Assembly: GCF_000208865.1 (NCBI RefSeq)
Contig: NC_018398.1
Location: forward strand, 1,302,001-1,366,000
Direction: 5' to 3'
DNA from: Neospora caninum Liverpool
Taxonomy: Eukaryota; Apicomplexa; Conoidasida; Eucoccidiorida; Sarcocystidae
DNA: 64,000 nt
Shown here: positions 26,001 through 38,000 of the stretch, one piece after another
How the letters are laid out: every line of letters starts with the position of its first letter
Position numbering within the stretch: the stretch's first letter is position 1
Notes under the pieces: generated by a model
Told to the model about the DNA's origin: nothing
The model's database searches: none
Seen by the model: the letters and a program-made list of their open reading frames with translations, nothing else
Translations under genes and position numbers: made by a program

Positions 26001-29000
26001 TCCGTTCTCTCTGTAATTTTTGATTATCAGTGACCATATGTGTCGACTCTGATACACCCGCCCAGGCGTATGCTCTTCAAAGGCACAAACGAGTATTCTA
26101 TGGCGCTCACAGTGACGGCGGAATGATGTTCTGTATTTTGCAGTCGGGAGCTTGGAGGCAGGTTACCTTGTCGTGACGCAGCAGTGGACATCGGTCTCGT
26201 TCAAAAAAGAGATTGAAAATGCCGTCGTTGTCACTAGTGAGTTTCTCCTGGCAGCGATCTGACGGTGGCTGACATCGTCTCTCAGTTTCTATTTCTATGA
26301 TGCTGTCGCCTATAGCGAAAAGAAGCTTCTTCCAAGCTTTGGCCGTTTTAAGTCTTACACAGCATCCGGGCCACCGTTGAATGAGTCCTCGAGAAAAGAG
26401 CAGTTTTTTCAAGGTTGCCCTTCTTGCCTCCAGACTCCAGAGGCAATAAGTAGACTCCTCATGACACAATTACCCGGTCCTCATGCTAGGATTCGATTCC
26501 CTCTCTCTGTATGTGTCCGGGTTGCTCGCCAGTGAAGTCACTCTCTCGCCGAGAGCACCTTTTTGCTGTCTCTTGTGGCCCGTAGTAAGAGGTTCGGGTG
26601 TGGGGCCAGCTGACACAGATAGCCGTTATCACGGGGGTAGCAGGCTAGCGGTTTGCCGCCACCTCGAGCGAATGAGTTGTCTCGCTTTTTCAACGGCCCA
26701 CTCCAACGCCGATCACCTGTCACGCAACATTCCTGCAGGTCTGCCGTCAACGACGAACGCTCCCTCATTCATCCAGATCAAGGATGTAACATCAACCGGT
26801 TTCAAAATTCGGATGAAGAACGACTTTTGCTCCGTTGGTAGGGACCGTAGTGTGCCATTGTTTGCTGGTTCGTGCTCGTCTTTCGGCATAACATGTCCTC
26901 ACGTAGACGTGCAGGACCAGTGGGGCGTGTTTCTGTCTTCGCTGTTGCCGAGTGCGACGAACAAGAGTCCCCGCCCTCTCAGTGACACACAGCAGAGGAC
27001 TAACCTTCGGGTGTCCGCGCGTTGCTTCCGTGCAGGCTTAGCGTCGCCGTACACCACTGTTGGGTGGCTAGCATCGGGCCAGGGAGTGTTTGTCGTCAGT
27101 GGGGCCAAGAGATACGTTCGGGTCGGCACGACAATTGCTTCCTTGAATCAAACTACTACGATTCGGTATCTCCCCCGTATGAATTCTGCAACGGTAAGCA
27201 CAGCATCACGGGCTCCCACCTGGAATGATGTGTGATTTCATCCTAATTTTTTGAAGAAAAACCTACAGGGAGTGGGTGCAAAGCGTACGTTCCGCTCTCT
27301 GGGTTCGGCAGCGACCTAGCTGTGTAGTGCAGATGAGAAGACCTCCACTTACGAAGAAGTGCAGACTCCACTTCTGTGTTTTGTCTCGCGATCCGATGTA
27401 TTCGGAATGCCCCCGCTTCTACACGCCAGCGGCGTCCGCGGAAGGAAGGCAATAAGCCGTGCCAGAAAGGTAGTTCGCTCGCTCGTAATTGTAGCGACAC
27501 GAGCGGTACGTACACCGGTGTCATTGATGACAAGTGTAGACAATCTTCCGCTCCATGACGCGAGCGTCGAACGTCTTTTCTCCGCCCGTGAAACGGCGCA
27601 AGTCATCTGGTTGAGGCAGGGGGTATCCTGTTTGCCGAAACGGGTCAACTCCTGTATATAAACGCAGGAGGAAAAACGCACAGTCTGTGTTGTAATTGCA
27701 ACTTGCTATGTCATACATGAACTGCGCCAAGCATGCAGTGGGGTTTTTTGTGCGGGTCTTGGTGCAGCCATTGGTACTCTTGCAGCATCAGGACTCAGGA
27801 CGTACCTCCGGGGACTACATTGTTGCAGCGAATCTAATGGCTTCCTCTAGTTCAGAAGCGACGTTTCAGCTGACAACTGTTGGACCCGGCGAGCCCGAAG
27901 ACCCGCTTAAGGTCGGATACATGGTGTTTGATGAGATCGACCAGGACTACTGCAGCCTCAGTTGCCAGCTCAATGGCATAGCTCTGCAGGTAGGCTCGAC
28001 GTGCGCTGCCGTCTTCTACAGTACGAGGGAGAACGGCAACAATGCAGCAGACAAAGCAGTCAAGGCCTGCCATGGACACAACACGCAGGTGATGGTATTC
28101 CTAAAAACCCAAGCGAGAAGCCCTCTCCAGCACTCTCCTAGCTCTTGTTCTGTCGTCTGGTCGTCAGCTTGCGTTAGATGATCCCCGTGGGATCCTTCAG
28201 CTTTGCGCAGGCGGTCGCAAGCCGCCACACCGCTGTTACAGGTTGCAAAAGAGTCAACCCCCGCATGCCGCGAAAAAACAAGAGGCAGGGTTAGCATTTG
28301 CACGACTTGCCGTCTCCTCTCTGTTCCAAAGGACAATGTACCAGTAGCATTCCCTTGTGTGCGCCCTCGATGTCTCTTCACTGTTGCTCCGCCGAGGCCT
28401 CAGGGCGGATCTTCATGAAGGCGTCAGAGGCAGGTTCAGAAAGGTACTCGGGGCACCAAAACACAATCCGTTGTTCTTTTGGATGTTGGCGTGGTTGTGT
28501 GCAGACAGTGTATGAGAACATCAGTGGGGGGTGGACATTCGAAAGCACGGATAGCGTGGTACTCGCCGGTCACACCGTTGTCTACGGGGCTGTCGTGGAC
28601 CCTTCCCACAGCAAACCCGTGCTTATCTCCAGGAGTGAGGTCTCCTGGTTCCCAGGGAGCGACATCAGATCTGAAGGCGGCGTGGTGTTGGATTGGGGTT
28701 ACGTCGTCCCGGGTGGCAAGGACACTCAGACGCCAATCTCTTCACGGGCCGCTCAAAACGCAGGCTCACAGAGTTCCAGGTCCGCGGAGAATTCAGGTGG
28801 CGATATGGGCGGGTCCGCCCTCGGGTCATTGATGCAAATGTCGCAAAAGGAGTCGCCGGCGCTAGCTTTGTTCAGCAATACACGCTCAGGGTGGTACCCT
28901 GCCATCGATATTATTAACAACTCAAGATGCACCACAGGTTCCGTTTCCAGGACAAACCGTTTTCCGAACGGCAGTGCGCAGAACCCCAGCAAAAAGGTGG

Positions 29001-32000
29001 CCCTCCTCTATGTGTCAAGCGGTGAGTGAGAATTTTCACCAGTGGAGAGAGCCGTCTCGCGCACTCGAGAAGAGCTGTAGAGGTAGGAGACTGATCCGAG
29101 ACAGCTACAATGCACCACTTGGTTGCGGTCCACATGCGCGTGTGCGCTGCGTATTTTCTCTGTTCTGCTGCGTGCGCATTTCGTAGCCGAAACAGAGCTT
29201 TGGGCAGTTCAGCTGGCAAGCTCAATGGAACGAACTGCGTAGACAATGGTGGTCTGTACGCTGGTAAATGGCCGTGAAGCCTGTCGCCTGTTTGGGGTCG
29301 GGCCTAGTGTCTGGACACGCAAGCGTACTGACCAAAATTGATGTCTTGTGTAATGTGACCGCAGGCACGAGTGAACTGTCGTCTTCCAACCTACCATGTA
29401 AGTTCATACCTCCCTCACTCTAAAACGTCGAAGCTGGTACAGTGTACGTGGTGCGGTTAGCTACACCCCAAGCTGCCGGTATGAGCAGAATGCTCTCTTA
29501 GTTCGTTACTGCCTGCGTTCGGTGCCGCGCTTGTCCTTGCGACGCGTGCCGGCACGAATGCGAAAGAGACGATGGTCTCTTTCACTTTGTCTAGTGCGTC
29601 AGAAGAATGAATGCTCGCGTCAGGGTATTGGAGCGCACCGAGGAGAATAGGCGTGCTGCAGCAATCGCGCTCCTGCAAACTTGATATTTCTACCAGTCTA
29701 ACGTGTAGACCAGCTGCTGCATCCCATGTTCGCCCTGTGTTCTTTTGTCGCTCCCGTCTGTCTCTTGTGCAGCTTACGGAGTAGACTGCGCATCTGCATC
29801 AGGCAAAGTGAGCCCGACCGACAGGGGGTCGGTGCTTCCGTTACTTCTAGTGTCACTACAGTCTAACTTCGAATTCACCTTGTGCTGGATGGCAGCGCAC
29901 CAGCACATTCGCGCCAGGTTGCAGGAGAACCCTTACGCCCTTACCGCGTCCAACAAGCCCGGGATGGGGGACAGTAGGGTTTTCGAAAGGAAGCGGATGG
30001 AATGGGCAGCCAACTGTGGATCTGCAAACGCGGATAATGGAAAAGGTTTGACAGCCTGGTTTGTGTAGAGAGTACTAGAGCTTCAAAAATCGTCACGCGT
30101 GAGGTACACACTTGTGTGGGTTGCACTCGTGGTCGTAAACAGACCTGAACTGTGCGACTCGATGCAAAGGTGTCACTCCCCCGGCTTTCGAGGAATGTGA
30201 CTCGAACATCGACTGGACTGAGTGAAGAAAACTCGCGAAGCTTATGCTAGGGAGTGTCTTCCACCAATAGTGTGCGAAACGGTGTTTCACCGTCCAGTAA
30301 TGCATCAGGCGGCAAGAAGGCAGAACGACGATCCGTGTTTCGTAAAAGAACAGCAGGGTTAAGATGATAGGGGCCTTCAACAAAGGGAATGGCCGGCTAT
30401 GTCTTCTTTCCGATGCAACCTTCATGTGCCTGCCTTAAGTGTTTTTTTGGTGGGATGGCGACAAGAGGTCAGCCCAAGCATTCTTTGTCAGTGCGGTGCT
30501 GGGTAACCAGCCTGACGAACATAGTGAATCATCATCATTTTGCAGCCCCCTCCCCCCCGCAGCTAGCGTTTCGTATTTCCATGCCGGTGGGCGCACAGAG
30601 TCCGTATTGATTTCATGAGAGGCGAACTGTGCTATGCATGTAGGTACAGGACAGTGTCGACTAGGTACCGGGGGGTGCCTACTGAACTTTTTGCAATGAC
30701 TTTTATGTGTGCAAATCCGTAGTCAAGGAGCAACTGTTGGTCCAGTCGACTGGCTATTGCGTCCTTGGATCGAAAATTTTCCTTGTTTCTCTCTTTCACT
30801 CCGTGTATTTGTTTTTTCAGGCAGGTAGCGCGACCACCGCGTGCATTAAGGCATGCCAGACAACGGAGGAGGCCTGCACAGAGGCCGACGAAAAAGCGTG
30901 GCCGTGTTTCTTCCGACAGTTCCCGTTAGAGCAAAAGAGGAGCTGTCAAATCACAGCTGGTAAGCGGGAAAGATCAGGTACTTTTTTGTTTCAAGCGGAC
31001 CCAAGCAGACCCGGTGAACAACCACTTGTCCAGAACCGCCACGTGTGTGTCTGCATGTGTCCTTGGTTGTTCCGTGCAGTTGCTTCGGACGCGGTCGCAA
31101 CAAGTACCTCAACGCCGCCGCCAGTTGACCGTGAGTCATTTCCTGTTAAACTCGTCGTCGCCGGCATAAAACCACAATGCCTGTGAAACGGGTATTCGAT
31201 TCCTGCGGCAACGGTGCACCGTTCTGGCAGCCAGGAACTCAGTGGCGGCGTACGCCACTTCAATTCGTAAACCCGTTTTTGGCTCAAAGTTTCCGGCAAC
31301 TGGGTTTCTTGAAAATGAAGTTCATTTACGCAGATACCTTCTGTAGGGTAGCACGGTTGGTCTTGCTCTTTTTGTGTCCGTGGCCGCAGACGCTGAGCGG
31401 TGTGTGCTCGTAGATATGCGTGAGGAGGCGTACTCGGCGGACAGAGGCTGGGACCCCAATACAATGACCTGCAAATGCCCCAACGGAGCCCCCGCCTGCT
31501 CTGCAGAACAGGCCACGTATAATCTGGTTAACCATAGTTCGGTTGTCCTTAACCAAGGTGAGTCGTAGTAGAGCGTGGCGGCAGCTGGAAAGAGCTGCAG
31601 CTTGGCACGAAAACGGTGGTCCTGAAGTGAACCAAGTCTCGACCTCTGGGGGGGGGGGGGGGGGGGGGGTCTTTTGCAACACTAGAATATTTACCTGACT
31701 GCAGGTGCACGTCCTGTGGGACGTGTTTGATGCTGCCTGTACGACCCTCAGAAAATGTAGCCGGTTTTTAACCCCGTAAACAGAAGTGTTACGACACACT
31801 GACTAGGGCTTGCCACCATATTCAGTGGAAGAATACGGCACTCCAAAGGGCAAACAATTGTCCAGCGCTGCGGAAATGAACCGGCGCCTCCCCAATAAAG
31901 GTGTCGGGTCCCTGCTCTTCTCTGCATTTGTCAGGAACCGTCTGTGCGTCAGCCGCAGAAGCGGTATTTGGCATTGCACGCCAGTTCAAGCGGACGACCG

Positions 32001-35000
32001 CTGACTTATGCGGCGACCTGACGAATGTGTCAACTTCGAGTTGGGAACAGCTGCCCTTTCCCCCTTACATGGCGGATGACGTCAATGTGGATGATGAGGT
32101 CCTACGAAGCGGCTACTATCTGTGCTCCAAAACATACAACTATGTGTTCTGCCCCAGTAAGAAGACCCCGAGTTCCCGCCGCCAATATCGGGAAGCGCGG
32201 GGGAAACCGACACCTTTCGACCTCAGAGGAGATGATATGGAGTGTCCGCACCGAATTGTGACTGCTTGTATGTCGTGCTCTCTCTTCGCCAACAGTTGCA
32301 CACCATAATGTTGCAATTCAAAGTGTAGCGACGCTGTTCCCCTTTTCTGGCGGTGCGTGCCGGTACCGCGGCCTGCGTGTGATTCCATACCAGATCTGCT
32401 GTGGCTGGGTAGCCCTCATCTTTCGCTGATGCGGTTGGTATGCGTATACTGTACTGGGGGTTTAGACCGAAAGCGGGAGAGCGATACAGTCATGGAAACC
32501 GGACCAATGGAACACGTCCTGGCCGACGCATGGGTTTGTGGGATTATTTCGTAGGTTCCTTGATCACTACGACGACGACTACTCCCGCACCTAAATGGGA
32601 CTGGCCAGCGGATCGGGATTGTGTGCCAGGGGAATGGACAAGCTGGAGCAAGTGCTCAATGGACTGTTACCCAGGAAGGTAAGCAACCAGCTCTCCCGCG
32701 TTTTCGGCGGCATGGAAAGATGCAGAGGATTTGGACGTATATGTGTATCTTTGTGGTGAAAACGGTGTTATTCCTTTGGCTTGCGAACAGAATCGTCATG
32801 TCAGCATTCCAGTCACTTTTATGGGTCTAGAGCACGCAGCTCCGAGGCTCCGCCCCAGCTCAGGGAAGCTCAGTTTGTGTCCGCCACCGGTTGTTGCAGT
32901 TCTGGTCCATGCTAGGGCGAAAGTCTAATGCGTTCTCACTGGGAAAAGCTCGTTCACCAGTGAGACGCAGTAGTTTATACTGCGCAGAATGTGCATGCTC
33001 AGGAGCGCTATGCAGACTGAAGCTAAAAGACACAGCGTCTTTGCAGCTCACCCGCGACTTCCTGCTTTCCAGCGTAGCCAGTCCGTGCGATACTCTGGAA
33101 TGAGTTGAACATCTTCACTGAGGTGTTCATGGGAGAGTTATTGCCTACAGAAAGATCTCAGGCAAATCCGACCGTTCAATCAAAGAAGATGCTCCGTCGA
33201 ATGCACTTTGGCTTTGTCTGCAGTGGCACGCTTCCGACAAAGTCGAGGACCCGACCTGTACTCCTTGCACGACGTGGGACAGGGGCGCCGTGTGCACTAG
33301 AGGAGCAGGACATATGTAACATAGGTTCTGAGGTACCGTACTGCGAAGACCTATGCTGGATCACCGAATGGGGAGACTGGAGCGGCTGCGAACAGAAGGT
33401 GCTGCAGATTGGGCACTCGCCAGTTCGAGCTCGCACAAAGCTTCGGCACATCTTTATGGGCACAGCGGGCGTGTGTGGGTCCGAGACGCACGTCAAGTAC
33501 GACTACTCCGGTTGCACCAGTAAGGAGTTTTTGCTTCAAGGGGTCAGACGGAACAAAACAACTCCGAGACGCTCTTACAACATGGGGTTTCCGGACTGTG
33601 CCGGTGTACCTGATCTTAGCAAGTGCCTCCGCATTCCGCCGCGTGCTGCCTCTCCCAGGCGCCAGTTCTGTCTGCTTCCACACATGCGGTTCAGAGGCGT
33701 GTTCTTCATCGCCCCTCTGGGACTGTCGTCCACAGTATATTCAGCCACCAGATCTCAGAAGGAGGAAAAAGGCTTCGAGGGGCACGGGCACGTCTCAATT
33801 CTTCGTTCAAATGGAACCGTGCCTCAGCAGACAGAGGCTACGTGCATATGGTAGACTACTTACGAGACACGGCAAACGGCGTATTGTTGTGAAAGTACCT
33901 GCGCAGCTTCAACTCTGTTTAGGGCCAATTAGCTTGTATGTTCTCGCACAGGGACAGCGGCCTAGGAGAGTCTTTGGACACTGATTGCCAATGTAAAGGG
34001 CGACGAAACCACCGAGCGCAGTATCATCGCCCTTTTCCGCATCCGAACCGTCAACTCAGATCTCTCTCGAGAGCTGCTGTTTTTAGGTGGGATGGATTCG
34101 AGCGGCGGGCGATCGGATAATGCGGCACCTTCGATGGTGGAGCAGCAATCACGGGCAACAGACGTGGTCTGCAAGAAGTCTTCCCGCTGGTCCGCGTGCT
34201 CTCTACCGTAAGCGGTTCACTTCAGCAAACACTACCAGTTTCTTCAGAGTCGCTCGTTTCCACTCGTGTCAAAGCCGGCGAGGCGATCTCTTACGTACTC
34301 TGGCCTTCACGATGTACAGGTGCTTGCGTTTAGGGTGCGAGGGAGACGGCGAAAGATAGTTATGGGCAGCAACTGAACGTCTCACTTGCTGACCTCTCAC
34401 GCGGCGGCAATATATTCGTGTAGCGTAAAACGTTTGGCCGAAGTGCACCACAAATGGATATGCCGTCTCCCTGAAGAAAGGACAACGCAGCACGCGTTGC
34501 CGCCACTACCGAACAGCTGGCAACGTATGAGGTGACGGTTCGCTGCAGCCACAAACAGAAGTGCATCCCGAATGATGGTGGCGCGCTGCAGTCCGTCGGG
34601 TTTGCTTTTGCAGGTGCCAGCAGCCTGGAGCGAAAACCGTGGCACAACAGTTTCAGCTAGGACTCCCGGACACAGTGACCGACTCTACCACGTCGTACTG
34701 CTGTTAGTCCAAAGCACGAACGAACGGCATATTTTCCATTTGAGACGGGAGGAGGCCGCAGCGGAATAACGTGCACTGATTGACCGGCTTGCATGTAGCT
34801 CTTTGCAGAGCACTCCTGCTGGTCACATCCTGGGCTGCACACGGATTTCGTACCGGGAGACTGGTACTCCCATTGGTGTAACAGCAGCAGTTCAGAATCC
34901 AAGACACGGTGCCTCGCTGATTCGTGCGAATCGCTGACCGTTTCTCCCCCTTCAGGTGTTGCCGGCATTGCGATGAGACGCTGCCCTAGCGGAACTGCCT

Positions 35001-38000
35001 GCCGCTATCAGTGGGCGGCGCAGTCGGGCGCGGTCCAGTTTCTCCGGCTCAGCTTTCTTTAATGTCTTCCGTGTTTTGCGTTCTATGGTTTTGTTGTAGC
35101 CGCGAGGGCGCGCGATTGTACGGACAGCAAGCCTGCGTGTGTCCTGGACATCGAACCGGGTACGTCTGCATGCCGGCTGGCCTGTTGCAGGGCACCAGAG
35201 CAGAGCGAGCTCCTGTGCCTCACGAGGTCGGAGGCGCCGAATCCAGTGCGACCGTGATCTTTGCTCTCGCGGTCTTTTCTCGTGTTTAGTGGCCTTCTGT
35301 GCGAGTTTGTGAAGTATGGCACGCACGTCTTCCTCACCGGCAGCTCGCTTCGTGGAACAGCATGGGTTCGGTATGAGGGAAGTCGCGATATCTTTGCGAC
35401 TGGGTTTCAACAGGAGCCAGACAGCTGTCGTCTTGCGTTTCTCCGTATATACGCCCTTTCTAGCAGCTATCTGCATGCTCCTTGTGTAACGCTGCCCCAC
35501 GCAATGTGCGCTGCAGACTGCTCCCTTGTAAAGCCCAGATACGATTCCCCTGGCGAGGCTGCAGAGTGCCAGGAACTGTGCGCTTCGGCCAAAGCACGCT
35601 GCAGGGACCAGGCCGCACTCCAGCATCAGTCACAATGGGAATGCATTATGGCAGCCATCAACTCAGCAGGCCTCACTGGACGGTGTCATTTTCCAAAGGA
35701 CACAATTAGCCGTAAGCGAACGAAAACCCGCCCGAAGGGTGACGGCGCTGTGTGAAGAAACGCGTGGTGCGAGGCGACAGTAAAACGCAGGTTCTACCAG
35801 AAATGAGGGAGCAGGACCCTAACGCATGTGGCACGAACGCGCAACAGAGTCGCGCACCACCGTCGCACGGCAGGCGAAATAGACGCGTCACTTTTCTAGT
35901 GGAGGTTCGCGTGTGAGACGCTTCAGATTGCTGAGGGAACAGGGATCTAGAACTTTGCCTTCAGATTCATCCGTCTACGTTGTCTCCTGATGACTTGAGT
36001 ACGGTCAGCTTGGTCGTTCAAACACGTGGTCCTATGCGTTGTTGCAGAAAACACCCTGCGGCCCCCAGTCTGCTTCTTGAGTCGGACGCGCCAAGTGGAT
36101 GCGACCAAGCGGCTTTCTTACCTGGCGACCGACAAGGACAGTGGTCGTGGCTCCTGCATGTGCGCAGCGACCAACAGCGTACCGTGCTCTCCAGAAGAAG
36201 TGGCGTTATCGTTTGATGACTGGTCTAAGCAGCTAACTTCGGATGTGTGTCCCTTCGGTACACTGGGAGCGTTCTTCAACTCTCCTGACTCGACGGCCTC
36301 GGCCGATTCTTTTGTCTACTTTGGCGCTGCCGACCTTGGGCGTGTGCACTGCCCTATCTCGAAGAGTTCAGACTTGGGTGGCCACCTTCCTACCTTCGCC
36401 CAGTTCGAAAGTCCTGAGAGCATGAACAGCTTCTGCGAAAACGGTCTGCCTTTCTGGAAGGAGACGCTGCAGCCTGTCGGTAAGGCGGGAACACCTGTTT
36501 TCCACTGTGCGGAACGCATAAGTTAGGTGCGGCTCTGCCAACGAATATCTCGAGTCCAACCATTCTGTTGCGTGGGGTGGGAACGCTTCTCGCCGCACAC
36601 CCTCAAGAGCTCCAGCGATAGGTCCGCGCGCATGGCTCTCGTACTAGGTGGAGGGAGGCGTGCCACGACGAGGTTTTCGATGAAGAAACGTAGAAGACGG
36701 TCGGGAGTCGTGCATTTGGGAGTGCGCTCTCGGGGTTCAGCCGCGGCATGTGACCTCCCTAGGTAGACGGCGGTGCAATAAGCCTGTTTGTTTAGTACGG
36801 CACCTCCTTTTGCCACTCCCAGCGTCCACTATCGGTAAGACCACCCAGTCGATCCAACAAAACATGAAAACGGTTGCTTGCTGCTTGACTGTGTCCAAAC
36901 CAGTTGACTGTCGCCAGGTGGTTGAGAAGCAGTCGACAACGATGGACTGCCACGCGCATTGCCAACAGGCCGTGGTCGGGTGCACGACGAACCATGAAGC
37001 ATTAGACAAGTGCATTGCTAGTGCCTTGTCGGATCCAAAATTCACGGCAAATTGTGAACTTCGATCCTCGGTTAAGCTCGGCAAGGGCTTGATGTTCTGC
37101 AAGCATATTCGCACGGACTGCAAGTATTCTGAATGGTCTGAATGGAGCGGCTGCAGCCTTACCTGCAGGACAGGAAGAAATGACGAGGAGAGCATTCGAA
37201 TCAGAGACCGCTCGCTTCTCGTCGCTGCGGAACATGGTGGCCATTGCGACGCCGACATCGAAGATTCTTATGGTATGTATGGTTTTTCATCCCAAACGGA
37301 AAACAGACTGTGATAGAGTGGCTACTCCAGAATGCCACTTTGTCACATCCCGGTTTCAGTGACTGTTGGGTACCGTGATATCTAGTCAGGATGAGGCACG
37401 TGGGATTTATTTGCAGCGCCGTATCGCTTGGTGTTTCTAAGCGCACTAGGTGACGGAATTTTTCTAGAATCGATCTGTTCAGCTGGCAGCAGCGTGCACG
37501 TTGCCACCACGAGGACTGAGCCTCCAGAAAGCGCTCGCTCCTCCCGGCGTTCGCTGTCAAATTCCTAATCCGTCCATTCTGCTTGCGTGTGTGAAACTTG
37601 GCCCAGGGTGGAGCTTGAACGACGTCCAGGTGTGCGACTGGCTTCCTGATTGCCGTAAGCCTGGCTGATCTACCACCTGTGCGACCGAGTCCTCTGAAAG
37701 TAGAGAACTCATTGAGTTCGAAGTGGGATGATCAGGCCGCCGACATTGCGTCCTGCTGTGAGCTTGTTCTTTCTTTTCCGAGTTCTCTCTCAATTCTCTC
37801 TTTTCATTCTCTCCGCTGTCTCATTCAAAGCGATGTACAGCATGTCAAAATGATAAGAGACACTGGTCGGAGAAGCGTGAGACATCGGAGCTTCCAGCAT
37901 CAAAGGGGGGGAAGTATCCCACATCTATGGGTGTTTGGCGTTCCCTAGTCCACACGCAAACCCCTCTGTGATTCGCAGAGATCACGTTTCGAAAGTCGTC

